DNA from: Marinobacterium sedimentorum
GTDB taxonomy: Bacteria > Pseudomonadota > Gammaproteobacteria > Pseudomonadales > Balneatricaceae
Assembly: GCF_024267675.1 (NCBI RefSeq)
Contig: NZ_JALDYX010000016.1
Coordinates: 42,287 to 106,286 of the forward strand
DNA length: 64,000 bases
Reading direction: 5' to 3'
This document shows, piece after piece, positions 1 to 8,890 of the stretch. Made by a program: the position numbers and the translations under genes. Every line of letters starts with the position of its first letter. Position 1 is the first letter of the stretch. The notes beneath the pieces were generated by a model. It saw nothing but the letters and a program-made list of their open reading frames with translations, made no database searches and had not been told where the DNA came from.

Positions 1-2
1 AA

Positions 3-368
3 CTGTTCGGCTCCTTCGGCGGCTACGGCCTGGAAGGCACCGGTCAGTGGATGGCTTCGACCGGCCTCGAACCGGGCTACCTGATGGCCCTGGGCGCTGG
101 CAGTGCCGAATTCTTAGGCGGCATCGCTCTGCTGGTCGGTCTGCTGGTACGACCTGCGTCAGTGGTACTGGCCTTCACCATGCTGGTGGCTATCTTTGCT
201 GTCCACGCAAGCAACGGTCTGTTTATGAGTAACAACGGCTACGAATTCGCCCTGTCACTGCTGGCCATCTCCGTCGCCCTGGCCGTTAACGGCGCCGGCG
301 CGCTGTCGCTCGATCGCCACTTAAGCCAAGCCCAAAAATTCGGTACTGCACAAGACACCCATTTTTAA
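3..368 (+). CDS. DoxX family membrane protein, 5' end outside window
   Basis: The C-terminal 121 residues of a small integral membrane protein are present; the start lies left of the window. Two or three hydrophobic segments are visible, with a Gly/Ala-rich loop (GAGSAEFLGGIALL) and a conserved late segment followed by Asn-Gly-Ala-Gly, as in DoxX/DoxD-type proteins. The family is linked to thiol and quinone redox balance in the inner membrane, but the biochemical role of most members is unknown. The stop is 28 bp before a glutathionyl-hydroquinone reductase gene on the same strand, so the two probably share a transcript. DoxX next to GST and NmrA-like genes is a common quinone/electrophile stress grouping. 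Confidence 0.8.
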   Translation: MFGSFGGYGLEGTGQWMASTGLEPGYLMALGAGSAEFLGGIALLVGLLVRPASVVLAFTMLVAIFAVHASNGLFMSNNGYEFALSLLAISVALAVNGAGALSLDRHLSQAQKFGTAQDTHF

Positions 369-396
369 CCCGACAGATACAGATAAGGAGCCAACG

Positions 397-1392
397 ATGG
401 GCCTGCTAATCGAAGGGCAGTGGTTCGACCGCTGGTACGACACCCAATCCACCAACGGCCGCTTCGTTCGTAGCGAAGCCCAGTTCCGCAACTGGATCAC
501 GAAGGACGGCACGGCCGGCCCCACTGGCGAAGACGGATTTAAGGCCGAGCCAGGACGCTACCACCTTTACGTGTCGCTGGCGTGCCCTTGGGCCCATCGC
601 ACCCTGATATTCCGCAGCCTTAAGGGGTTGGAGTCGATGATCACGGTATCGGTGGTTCACCCGCTGATGGCCAAGCAGGGCTGGACTTTCGAGCAAGACG
701 AAGGAACAACGGGCGATGCGCTGCACGGCGCCGACCATCTTCACCAGATCTACTGCAAGGCGCAACCCGACTATACCGGCCGGGTCACGGTTCCGGTGCT
801 CTGGGACAAGCAGCGTGACACCATCGTCAGCAACGAGTCGGCGGACATCATCCGGATGCTCAACAGCACGTTCGACCATCTGGGAGCGACGCCGGGGGAT
901 TTCTATCCGAAAGATCTGCGCGCTGAGATAAATGACCTAAATGACTGGATCTACGACAGCATCAATAACGGGGTCTATAAAGCCGGATTCGCCACCACCC
1001 AGGAAGCATATGTGCAAGCGGTCTACCCCCTGTTTGACGCACTCGAGCAATTGGAGAAGCGTCTGGCGAAACAACGCTACCTGCTGGGCAACCGAGTCAC
1101 CGAGGCTGACTGGCGCTTGTTTACCACGCTGATCCGCTTCGACGCCGTCTACCACGGCCACTTCAAGTGCAATCTTGGCCGGGTCGAGGACTATCCGAAC
1201 TTGTGGGGCTATGTGCGTGAGCTGTACCAGTGGCCGGGGGTTGCCTCGACAGTAAACATGCAGCACATCAAGGATCACTATTATCGCAGTCACCTCACCA
1301 TCAACCCCACCGGGATTGTGCCTGCCGGGCCTCGACTGCACCTGCAGGGTGCACACGGCCGCGATCACCTAGCCGGATGCAGCGCCGCTTAA
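397..1392 (+). CDS. Glutathionyl-hydroquinone reductase (ECM4/YqjG-type GST)
   Basis: A 331-residue Xi-class glutathione transferase. The hallmark is the motif ACPWAHRT with the catalytic Cys at residue 63, in an N-terminal thioredoxin fold; an all-alpha C-terminal domain carries the TEADWRLFTTLIRFD block typical of the family. Known family members reduce glutathionyl-hydroquinones to hydroquinones using glutathione in the cytoplasm. Length matches E. coli YqjG (about 328 residues), with a slightly longer, less conserved tail. A GGAG ribosome binding site precedes the ATG. It sits between DoxX and an NmrA-like gene with gaps of 28 and 84 bp, suggesting a quinone-detoxification operon. Family assignment is firm; the physiological quinone is unknown. 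Confidence 0.92.
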   Translation: MGLLIEGQWFDRWYDTQSTNGRFVRSEAQFRNWITKDGTAGPTGEDGFKAEPGRYHLYVSLACPWAHRTLIFRSLKGLESMITVSVVHPLMAKQGWTFEQDEGTTGDALHGADHLHQIYCKAQPDYTGRVTVPVLWDKQRDTIVSNESADIIRMLNSTFDHLGATPGDFYPKDLRAEINDLNDWIYDSINNGVYKAGFATTQEAYVQAVYPLFDALEQLEKRLAKQRYLLGNRVTEADWRLFTTLIRFDAVYHGHFKCNLGRVEDYPNLWGYVRELYQWPGVASTVNMQHIKDHYYRSHLTINPTGIVPAGPRLHLQGAHGRDHLAGCSAA

Positions 1393-1476
1393 TGCTTCTA
1401 GAGACAAACCCCGAAACTTAACGAGACTAACGCCATGTTGAAAAACATCATTAACCAACTGATAGGAAAGAAAAAG

Positions 1477-2355
1477 ATGAGCAAACCCATACTTCTGATC
1501 ATCGGCGCAGCCGGCAACAACGGCGTCGCAACGATTAAATCCCTGACCGAAAAGCATCAGGACCGCTTCACCATCCGCGCCGGTGTGCGCTCCCAAGAGA
1601 AGGCCGATACGTTGACGGCGCAGTTCCCAGGTATCGAGACCACCATTCTGGACCTCGACAAGCCTGAAACTCTGTCCGCCGCCTTTGAAGGGGTTCAAGA
1701 GTTGTTCCTGATCCTCGGTAATGTCGAGAATCGCGAGCAGCAGGCCAAGCACGCGATCGATGCTGCAGTAGCCGCCGGCACCGTCGAGCACGTGCTGTTC
1801 TACTCGGTGGTGGGCGCCGAGTACGAAGCGATTCTATTCGCCAAGCAGTTCCGTGCCGGCGAGAAATACCTCGAGGCATCCGGTCTGAAGTGGACCCATC
1901 TGCGGACCATCTTCTTCCAGGAAAACTTTGCCGGCTGGGCCGAAGGCATCAAGCAGGGCACCCTTTACTTTGGCGTTCGCGACGGTCAGTTTGCCCCGCT
2001 TAGCATCACCGACATCGGCGAGATCGCCGCCAATATCATGGCAACCGAAGGGCACGAGGGCCAGGCGTACAACATAACAGGCCCCGAGCTTCTCTCGGGC
2101 CAGGATATTGCCAAGGTGTTCAGCGATGTGACCGGCAAGTCGGTGGGCTACGTCTCCCCGGATGAAGCAACCACCCTGGCTTCGCTGCTCGACAGCGGAT
2201 GGCCCGAATGGCAGGCCAAAGGCTTATTGGAGCTGTTAGATCTGTTCGCCTCCAACCAAGCGGCGGTGGTATCCCCCGACGGAGAGAAGCTGCTAGGCCG
2301 CCCCTTGACCAAACTAAGCGGTTACGCCCAGGCCAATAAAGCGCTGTTTATATAA
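1477..2355 (+). CDS. NmrA-like NAD(P)-binding oxidoreductase or sensor
   Basis: A 292-residue Rossmann-fold protein of the atypical short-chain dehydrogenase/NmrA group. The nucleotide-binding motif GAAGNNGV lies near residue 10. An in-frame ATG at 1435 would add 14 residues, but the AGGA at 1464-1467 is correctly spaced only for the ATG at 1477, so that start is used. Relatives include quinone oxidoreductases (QOR2 type) and redox-sensing NmrA proteins; the catalytic Tyr-x-x-x-Lys of classical SDRs is not obvious. Its place after the hydroquinone reductase argues for quinone or electrophile metabolism. The precise reaction cannot be read from sequence. Confidence 0.8.
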   Translation: MSKPILLIIGAAGNNGVATIKSLTEKHQDRFTIRAGVRSQEKADTLTAQFPGIETTILDLDKPETLSAAFEGVQELFLILGNVENREQQAKHAIDAAVAAGTVEHVLFYSVVGAEYEAILFAKQFRAGEKYLEASGLKWTHLRTIFFQENFAGWAEGIKQGTLYFGVRDGQFAPLSITDIGEIAANIMATEGHEGQAYNITGPELLSGQDIAKVFSDVTGKSVGYVSPDEATTLASLLDSGWPEWQAKGLLELLDLFASNQAAVVSPDGEKLLGRPLTKLSGYAQANKALFI

Positions 2356-2364
2356 CCCACCTTA

Positions 2365-2405
2365 GGCGCCCTCCCTGTTCTTTTCTCCCTACAGGGTTGG
2401 GCGCC
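2365..2405 (+). terminator. Possible terminator hairpin after NmrA-like gene
   Basis: An inverted repeat pairs GGCGCCC plus CCCTGT (2365-2378) with ACAGGG plus GGGCGCC (2391-2405) around a pyrimidine-rich loop, 9 bp after the stop codon. The T-run after the stem is weak (GCTTATTT), so it may be a structured 3' end rather than a strong intrinsic terminator. The following bases up to 2551 show no gene that I recognise. Confidence 0.45.
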
Positions 2406-2551
2406 GCTTATTTGCTGAGATCATGCCAGGAGTCCGTGATGCCGAAACACTACCGGGCACCTCGATAAACCCGTGATTTTCGCTGAATCGAGAAGCCGAG
2501 CAGACCCACCGCTCTCCTCCGATTTCCAAAATGCTGAAGATGGGCATCCCC

Positions 2552-4123
2552 CTAGCAGCCTGTCGGACTTGATGCTCTTGTGATAGCCAAGCGCCGCTCG
2601 TTATTGCAAATCGCACTATATTGGTGCGAATTTCAGTCTTTCATCGCGCGGATTCGCTTCCGACGAGCGAAATTCCCTGCCTTTTAATCCCATTGGGCGG
2701 AGTTCGAGCGCAAGACGGCCATGCGTTTCAATTTCCATGCAAGGCACACCAGCGTCCATTCGTTCCCGGCATTCGCCAGTCCGCGCAGCAGGAACTGGCT
2801 AAAGCCCATCACCGATTTGATAATGCCGAACACCGGTTCGACCGTCTGCTTTCTGAGCGCGTAGAGCGCCCGGCCGGCTTTGGTTTTCAGCGTACGCTTC
2901 ATATGCTCGACCGGGCTGGCTGACGCTGACAGCGGTGCCGGCTCCTCGAAACGCTCGCGCCAGTGCGGGTGGTGCTCGTCGCGCCCGACGGCGATCAGCG
3001 GCGCGGTTCCTGCGCGGTGACAGGCGCCGACATTCTGCGCGCTGAAATAGCCGGTATCGCCCAGTAAATGCTCAGGCTGGTTCAGCCCCTCGGGGAGCGA
3101 TTGCAGCTTGGCCAGCATCGGCTCGACCTGCTGCTTGTCATTTCCCGCCTGCGTCACCTGAGCCGCCAGGATCAGCAAGGACTCGGCATCGACCACCGCC
3201 TGGGCGTTATAACACTGTTCGAACCCACCTCCGGCAACTTTCATGATGCGGGAGTCTTCATCGGTCAGATTAACCTGATCGTTCGGGCGTGGGCCCGGCT
3301 GGGGCGGCTTTGGCGGCTTGCCTCCGGGCTTTTTTCCGGTGGCTTTTTCCCTGGCCTAGCGCTTGGTCATTTTAGCTAGGTACTCGGCTTGCTCTCGCTC
3401 GAAGCGCTCCCTTGCGCGCGCTTCGATCTTGACCTTGGCCGCCGCGATAGCGGCCAGGCGGTCTTCACGCCGCTGGATCTCCTCAGGCAGGCTGACCCCG
3501 TCGGGCACAGTGTTTTGGTCGGCGGCCTTCGCCAGATCGAGTAGCTCCTGGACTTCGGCCTTAAGCCGGGCCTCGATCTTCTCGGCGTGCCCATACGACA
3601 GCGCGCTGTGCCGCGAGGCATTGGCGTGGAGCTTGGTGCCATCCAGGCTCAGGGTGCCAAAACGCGAGAGCCGGTTCTCGCGGGCGACTTCCAACACCTG
3701 CACGAAGATCGCCGCGAATGGCGCGCCGAAGCGACGGCGAAAGCTGGCCAGGGTGTCGTGGTCCGGGTGCTGATCGCAGGCGATGAAGCGAAAGGCCAGC
3801 GAGTCGTACGTGGCCTGCTCGATCCTGCGGCTGGAGAAGGTGCCTGTTGCATACCCGTAGATCAGTAACGAAGCAGCAGCGCCGGGTGGTAAGCCGCGCT
3901 GCCCCGCCCCGCATAGGCGCGCTCCAGCTCCTACAAGTCCAGTCCTTCGACTCCATCCACAATGTAGCGCGCCAAATGCGACGCGGGCACCCAGTCCTGT
4001 ATCGAGGGCGGAAGCAGGTAGTCGGTGTCGCGGTCAATCGGTCGAAAGCGGCTCATGAAATCGGGCTCCAGCAAGGATGTGCCATTCTACCGGCAAAGGT
4101 GGAAAAGACCGACAGGCTGCTAG
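2552..4123 (-). mobile_element. IS1182-like insertion sequence, decayed
   Basis: A 1572-bp unit is bounded by perfect 15-bp inverted repeats: CTAGCAGCCTGTCGG at 2552-2566 and its complement at 4109-4123. The outer CTAG is probably the target duplication, because a MITE with the same ends at 35556-35724 duplicates CTAG. It holds one transposase gene on the minus strand with several disabling lesions. Length and protein type fit IS1182-family elements. The element separates the stress genes on its left from the nitrilase operon terminator at 4174. Confidence 0.85.
2684..4056 (-). pseudogene. IS1182-family transposase, inactivated
   Basis: Reading from 4056 leftward, the protein starts MSRFRPIDRDTDYLLPPSIQ, a classic IS1182 N terminus. 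The frame is broken by a stop codon after about 41 residues (VEGLDL then TAG), by a frameshift about 25 codons later (around 3865-3870, before LIYGYATGTF), and by an in-frame TAG after MTKR near 3357. After that last stop the same frame continues to the conserved C-terminal part (AGGGFEQCYNAQ, GDTGYFS, and the VEPVFGIIK block carrying the last acidic residue) and ends at 2684. At least three independent lesions make this copy non-functional. It could still be mobilised in trans through its intact ends. Confidence 0.85.
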
Positions 4124-4173
4124 CCTCGAGCAGACGATCACCACTTCCATGGGAGCAGGTTTAAGAGAGACAA

Positions 4174-4208
4174 CAAAAAAAAGCGGTGTCTGATAAATCA
4201 GACACCGC
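4174..4208 (-). terminator. Intrinsic terminator of the nitrilase operon
   Basis: A perfect 11-bp stem, GCGGTGTCTGA (4183-4193) with TCAGACACCGC (4198-4208), has a TAAA loop. On the minus strand it is followed by an eight-base T-run (the A-run at 4175-4182 of the given strand). It lies 48 bp beyond the nitrilase stop and closes the seven-gene minus-strand operon. Confidence 0.9.
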
Positions 4209-4256
4209 AAAGGTGAAAGGCCGATGAACTAGATCTACCTAGGTAGATGGGGAGTA

Positions 4257-5279
4257 TCATGAGCTCACGCTATCCTCCTGCTCATTACCCTCTGTATCGA
4301 CCTGGTTTATCGGCAGCGCCATATGCTCGACCACGCGTTGAGACTTTTTGTTGAACAACAGGCGGGTCACATCGGGACGTGAGTAATGCCCCACCGGATC
4401 CATGGCGTTCTTGGCAACACCGATTATGCCCAGGTCCACATCCGCGTACAGTATACCCTCCTGGTCTTCCGGCAGTTTGTCACACAGCGGGCTACCGTCC
4501 GGTCCGAAGATCACGGTATGCCCCCCACCGACATGCACCAGGTCGAGCTTATCCGGCGTATCACACAGCATATCGAGCATCTCCTGAGAGAAGACCGAAC
4601 TGGGCGCGATCACAAAGCAGGAACCTTCAACTGCGTAGACCTTGCTCACGGCGTTGTTAACATGGTAGCTAAGCGCATGGGCAAAGGGATCATAGGTGGA
4701 GAAGCTGGGCCAGGATGCGACATGTATCTGCTCATGCTGGGAGTACATCGCGTATTTATTCATCGACAGGATGTTTTCCCAGCAGTTCAGTGCACCAAGA
4801 CGGCCCAGTTCTGTGTCATGCACCGCCAGATCGCTGCCGTCACCCTCGCCGAACACGGTGCGCTCCTGGTGGGTTGACCGGATCTTGCGGCGCTGCGCCA
4901 GGGTCTCGCCATCAGGCCCCAGCAGCCACTGCGCGATGTACAAGGTACCGCCTTCGCGCTCGGCCAGGCCGATCACGGCGGTAATGTTATTGCGGCGGAC
5001 CGCTTCGCGGATCCGATCGGCCTCAGGGCTGCCGTAACTCAACGCATTATCGAAGTAACGCTGCACGAACCCTTTCCGGATCGCCCAAGCGGTGGTACCC
5101 AGCCAAACCCACCAGGGATAACCGGGAATCCACAATTCAGGAAAGGCGACCAGCTTGGCACCGGAAGCGGCGGCTTCCTCGATATACGCGATGGTTTTAT
5201 CCACCGATGCATCGAGATCGAGAAAAGCGGGCGCCGCCTGTACCGCTGCGACTTTATATTTCGGATGTTGAATACCCAT
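4257..5279 (-). CDS. Nitrilase (nitrile aminohydrolase)
   Basis: A 340-residue carbon-nitrogen hydrolase that converts an organic nitrile to the carboxylate and ammonia in the cytoplasm. The catalytic triad is visible: Glu48 in FPELWIPGYPWW, Lys132 in RRKIRSTHQE, and Cys166 in the nitrilase-specific ALNCWEN. These positions are almost the same as in classical bacterial nitrilases (Glu48, Lys131, Cys165). The C-terminal GHYSRPDVTRL is typical of true nitrilases rather than amidases. A GTG at 5288 is possible, but the AAGG with 8-bp spacing supports ATG at 5279. It is the last gene of an operon with an ABC importer and an outer-membrane protein. Aliphatic versus aryl substrate cannot be decided. 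Confidence 0.93.
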   Translation of the reverse strand: MGIQHPKYKVAAVQAAPAFLDLDASVDKTIAYIEEAAASGAKLVAFPELWIPGYPWWVWLGTTAWAIRKGFVQRYFDNALSYGSPEADRIREAVRRNNITAVIGLAEREGGTLYIAQWLLGPDGETLAQRRKIRSTHQERTVFGEGDGSDLAVHDTELGRLGALNCWENILSMNKYAMYSQHEQIHVASWPSFSTYDPFAHALSYHVNNAVSKVYAVEGSCFVIAPSSVFSQEMLDMLCDTPDKLDLVHVGGGHTVIFGPDGSPLCDKLPEDQEGILYADVDLGIIGVAKNAMDPVGHYSRPDVTRLLFNKKSQRVVEHMALPINQVDTEGNEQEDSVSS

Positions 5280-5312
5280 AACAGACACCTTTTGGATTAA
5301 TACGTTACTTAA

Positions 5313-6215
5313 TTAAAACGGGATGGAGGTTTTCAAGCGGAAGGCATAACCGGAGGGGCGATTGCGTGCATACACCTCCTCCTCGTATTTCGCGGTAAAT
5401 ACCCAACCTTTGTCATTCATGTATTTAACCGAGGGACCGATCGAGAACGCCTTACTCTTCGAGTCGGACAGGGTGCTGCCATTTTGCTTGTCGTTCTGCA
5501 GCTGGTTGTACCAGTAGCCGCTGGCGCCCAGGGTCCAACCGTTACCCAGGCCGTAACCAACCGCGTAATCAACAACGAGTTCCGTACCCGTTTTATAGTT
5601 GGTCGCGTCGTTCTCCTCGTTGAAGATCAGGTTGGCCTTAAAGTCGCCGTTGAATCCTTTCGGATCGATATAGGACATGCTGTACAGGCCGATGGTAGAC
5701 CAATAGTTACGGCCGATATTGGCCAGGTCGCCGCTATCGTAGTCACCGGTCGGCGCGACGAAGTCGACGCCCAGTACACCGTGCAGCTTTTCCGAGTAGT
5801 GGTAGACGATACCCGGGCCAAAGATCACGTCGCCCAGCCCCTGTTTGTGATCGCTGGCACCGCCGGCCTCAACTTTCAGATCGACCAGCGGGAAGATACC
5901 GTGCATAACCAGGGTGCCGCCGCCGATCTCATAGGGGGTGGACCAGACCAAACGCGGCGCTACGACGTTAGCGGTGATCTTGAAGTCGTCAGGTGCGACG
6001 TTATCGCCATCGCTATTCAAAAACTCATCGGCCCGGTAGGCGTTACCGAAGATCAGCGTATAAAAGCCAGGCGGCGGTACGGCCCCCATCAGAAAGTTGT
6101 CACCGCCGGCAGGGTAGGTGGAACCACCGCCTTCAGCCGCGTAAGTATTGGATGCGGCACCCATCAAAACACCGGCGGCCAACAGTGCGTTAGTGCACAG
6201 ATTTACTGCTTTCAT
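5313..6215 (-). CDS. Outer-membrane channel-like protein (MetA/phenol-degradation family)
   Basis: A 300-residue protein with a signal peptide (MKAVNLCTNALLAAGVLMG, cleavage after TYAA) and alternating hydrophobic/aromatic strands ending in a C-terminal Phe, as expected for an outer-membrane beta barrel. The sequence resembles the putative MetA-pathway (SphA-like) outer-membrane family often found with aromatic or organic degradation genes. The longer frame from 6275 lacks a plausible leader, and AGGA upstream of 6215 fits the chosen start. It lies between the ABC permease and the nitrilase, 33 bp before the latter, which suggests it admits the operon's substrate through the outer membrane. 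Transport function is inferred. Confidence 0.8.
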   Translation of the reverse strand: MKAVNLCTNALLAAGVLMGAASNTYAAEGGGSTYPAGGDNFLMGAVPPPGFYTLIFGNAYRADEFLNSDGDNVAPDDFKITANVVAPRLVWSTPYEIGGGTLVMHGIFPLVDLKVEAGGASDHKQGLGDVIFGPGIVYHYSEKLHGVLGVDFVAPTGDYDSGDLANIGRNYWSTIGLYSMSYIDPKGFNGDFKANLIFNEENDATNYKTGTELVVDYAVGYGLGNGWTLGASGYWYNQLQNDKQNGSTLSDSKSKAFSIGPSVKYMNDKGWVFTAKYEEEVYARNRPSGYAFRLKTSIPF

Positions 6216-6313
6216 CAGGTTTTTCCTGTTTTTAGGGCGTAAGGAGTCTCGGATCGGCGCGGTTGCGCCGACCAAGGCTTCAGGTTTATCGATTAAGGAG
6301 CGGAGTTAACGGA

Positions 6314-7333
6314 TCAGGACAACATTCTGCGTATCCCGAAGGGATCGAGTGGCCGTCGTCGGGTCAGCAGACTCCAGGCACCGCCTGGGGCAAGCAGCAT
6401 GGTCAGGATCGCGATGCAGCCCAGCACGATGAAATACCAACTGCCGTAACTGCTGAACATCTCGCGCAGCAAGAAGTAGACGAGCACGCCAATCAACGGC
6501 CCCTCAAGCGTGCCGATACCGCCGAGTACCGCGATAAAGATCGCCGCAGCGGTCCAGTTCAGACTGAAGCTGGCAGAAGGCGTAACCTGCAGGGTGTTCA
6601 TATAGGCGACGGCGCCCGCCAAACCGGTGATTGCCGCCGCTACCAGCCAGAGGATCACCTTCGTGCGCAGCACGTTGACACCGCTGGCGGCAGCCGCCGC
6701 TTCGTTATCGCGTACGCTGAGCAGCGCCAGGCCAAGACGTCCGCGCAGCAACCACCAGACCACCCCCAGCGAGCCTACGCCCACCGCCAATGCGGCCCAG
6801 TAGATACCGGCATTGCGCAGCCAGCGGGTGATACCCATCATGGTGCTCAACGGCATGCCGGCACCGGCACCCAGCCAGTCGCTATTGAGCACGGCGATGC
6901 GTGTGATCTCCGCCAACACCCAGGTACCGACCGCGAAGTAGGCACCGCGCAACCGAAACATCGGCAGCGCGAACAGCAGGGCAAACAGCGCCGTTATGAC
7001 GACTGCAGCGGGCAGCATCAACCAGGGGTTGAGACCGAACGAGGTGGAGAGGAAGAACAGGGAGTAAGCCCCGATGCCGATAAATACGTGCTGCCCAACG
7101 GCAACGATACCGCCATACCCGGCCAACAGATTCCAGGCCAGTGCGATGGCATAGAGGGTAAACACCTCGACCATCAAGCGCTGGGTCGCGTATCCGCCGA
7201 TCCAGGGCAGCGCGACCAGTACGCCGAGCAGCACTAGCATGGCCAGTATCTTGCTGCTCTTCATTGCCACTCCACGCTTTGACGCTGTTACGTCCGAAGA
7301 TGAATAACGCATGCCGTTTACCTGCAAGTTCAT
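6314..7333 (-). CDS. HAAT-family ABC permease, LivM-like
   Basis: A 339-residue inner-membrane permease with about nine hydrophobic segments and the conserved LLAGYGGIVAVGQHVFIGIGAY region of LivM/UrtC-type subunits. It pairs with the LivH-like permease to form the translocation path of an importer. Its ATG overlaps the stop of the upstream permease gene (ATGA), indicating translational coupling. A later Met at about 7264 would give a shorter N terminus. In transcription order it follows the LivH-like gene and precedes the outer-membrane protein gene. The substrate is inferred to be a nitrile or related amide from the operon, not from the protein. Confidence 0.9.
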   Translation of the reverse strand: MNLQVNGMRYSSSDVTASKRGVAMKSSKILAMLVLLGVLVALPWIGGYATQRLMVEVFTLYAIALAWNLLAGYGGIVAVGQHVFIGIGAYSLFFLSTSFGLNPWLMLPAAVVITALFALLFALPMFRLRGAYFAVGTWVLAEITRIAVLNSDWLGAGAGMPLSTMMGITRWLRNAGIYWAALAVGVGSLGVVWWLLRGRLGLALLSVRDNEAAAAASGVNVLRTKVILWLVAAAITGLAGAVAYMNTLQVTPSASFSLNWTAAAIFIAVLGGIGTLEGPLIGVLVYFLLREMFSSYGSWYFIVLGCIAILTMLLAPGGAWSLLTRRRPLDPFGIRRMLS

Positions 7334-8196
7334 GCCCTGCCCGCCTTGAACAGCCCTTCGGGGCGGGCGATCAATACGACCAGGAACACTAGATGACCGA
7401 AGAAGGGTCCCAGACCGGTATCGATGCGCGCACCGAGCAGCTGTGCGACACCGATAATCAGGCCTCCGAAGAAGGTGCCCCAGAGATTGCCCAGTCCGCC
7501 CAGTACCACCGCTTCAAAGGAGTAGATCAGGCGTTCGGGGCCCGCGGTGGGGGAAAAGGGTGTACGCATGCCGTAGAGCACCGACGCCACCGCCACTGTT
7601 ACCAGCACGAACCCGGCCATATAGGCGAACAGACGGCGGTCGTTGACACCCACCAGACGCGCGGTCTCCTGATCATCCGCCACCGCGCGCACGGCAGAAC
7701 CTATCGGTGATCGGTTGATCAGGTGAGCTACAAACAGGAACGCCAGCACACTGATTCCGGCGGATATCAGCGGCAGTACACCGATATTGACGCCACCCAG
7801 CTCTATCCCCTGCAATGCCAGATCACCGGCAGGCAGGCTGCGGGTGTCTGCCGAGAACAGCTCCTGCAACAGGTTCTGGATCACGATCGACAGACCGAAG
7901 GTCAATAGCAGTGGAGAGAGCGGGTCGCGCCCCATCACGCGGTTGAACAGCAGCTTCTGCAGCAGCCAGCCGATCACGAACATCATCGGAATGACGATCA
8001 GCAGCGACGATAGGGGATCAAGATCGGTGTTCAGCACGATCACGCTGGACAGGTAGGCCCCCAGAACGATCAGGTCACCGTGGGCGATGTTGATCATGCG
8101 CATCACGCCAAGGCTCAGACTCAGGCCTATGCCGAACAGCGCATAGAGGGCGCCAAGCAGCAGACCGTTGATGAGTGTTTCAAGCAAACTCAGCAT
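7330..8196 (-). CDS. HAAT-family ABC permease, LivH-like
   Basis: A 288-residue permease of the branched-chain amino acid/urea importer family. The N-terminal NGLLLGALYALFGIGLSLSLG and the MINIAHGDLIVLGAY motif are diagnostic of LivH/UrtB subunits. The frame remains open upstream to 8283, but the ATG at 8196 starts the conserved segment and lies one base after the stop of the upstream ATPase gene, so translation is probably coupled. About eight membrane segments are visible. It is the partner of the LivM-like protein in the nitrilase operon importer. Confidence 0.9.
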   Translation of the reverse strand: MLSLLETLINGLLLGALYALFGIGLSLSLGVMRMINIAHGDLIVLGAYLSSVIVLNTDLDPLSSLLIVIPMMFVIGWLLQKLLFNRVMGRDPLSPLLLTFGLSIVIQNLLQELFSADTRSLPAGDLALQGIELGGVNIGVLPLISAGISVLAFLFVAHLINRSPIGSAVRAVADDQETARLVGVNDRRLFAYMAGFVLVTVAVASVLYGMRTPFSPTAGPERLIYSFEAVVLGGLGNLWGTFFGGLIIGVAQLLGARIDTGLGPFFGHLVFLVVLIARPEGLFKAGRA

Positions 8197-8197
8197 T

Positions 8198-8890
8198 TCA
8201 GACTCCAAAATAGGCATTTGCCACGGCATGGTGGTCAGCTTCGGCCGCCACGCCATCAAGCACGACCCGCCCCTTCTGCACACAGTAGAAGCGGTCCGCT
8301 TCCGCCAGCGCCCGCTGTACGTTCTGCTCCACCAATACCACCGACATACCGTCTTGGCGTGCCATGTTCAGCAGCCGGTACACCTCATCCACTGCATAGG
8401 GAGACAGGCCCAGCGAGACCTCGTCGCACAGCAGCAGACGGGGGTTGGTGACCAGGGCACGGGAGATGGCAACCAGCTGCTGCTGGCCGCCGGACAACGC
8501 CGTGGCAGGACGGTTCTGCACCTCGGCAAGCGCCGGCAGCTCCTGGAACAGCAGTTCCGTATCCCACCTGCCGGGGCGCCCGTGGCGTTGGGCCAGTTCT
8601 ATGTTCTCCCTCACGCTGAGGCTCGGGAACAGCCGACGCCCCTCCGGTACCAGCGTAATGCCGCGCTTGAGCTGCTTGCGCTCGGATGCGCCGCCAACCG
8701 CCTCGCCGTCGAACTGCACGCTGTCCGCGCTGACCTTCACCGCGCCGACCAGAGAGCGCAGCAGTGTGCTTTTGCCGGCACCATTAGCCCCGATCAACGC
8801 CATGCACTCTCCTTCGTCAACCCTCAGATCAACCTCGAACAGAGCCTGAAACAGGCCGTAATACGCCGATAACTGTTCAACACGCAGCAT
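8198..8890 (-). CDS. HAAT-family ABC ATPase, LivF-like
   Basis: A 230-residue ATPase with all nucleotide-binding motifs: Walker A GANGAGKST, signature LSGGQQQ, Walker B LLLCDEVSLGLSP, and a switch His in VLVEQNV context (Gln variant usual for this family). The start at 8890 (MLRVEQLSAYYG) matches LivF/UrtE N termini; longer upstream frames overlap the LivG-like gene fully and are not credible. It overlaps that gene by 14 bp. Together with the LivG-like ATPase it should power the importer at the inner membrane. Confidence 0.92.
   Translation of the reverse strand: MLRVEQLSAYYGLFQALFEVDLRVDEGECMALIGANGAGKSTLLRSLVGAVKVSADSVQFDGEAVGGASERKQLKRGITLVPEGRRLFPSLSVRENIELAQRHGRPGRWDTELLFQELPALAEVQNRPATALSGGQQQLVAISRALVTNPRLLLCDEVSLGLSPYAVDEVYRLLNMARQDGMSVVLVEQNVQRALAEADRFYCVQKGRVVLDGVAAEADHHAVANAYFGV

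Noticed and set aside
2389..2616. 75-codon minus-strand frame spanning the left IS1182-like end
   Set aside because: Crosses the element border and has no recognised similarity.
6263..7237. Long plus-strand frame opposite the LivM-like gene
   Set aside because: Rich in Gln, His and Arg as expected for an antisense shadow; the minus-strand permease is unambiguous.
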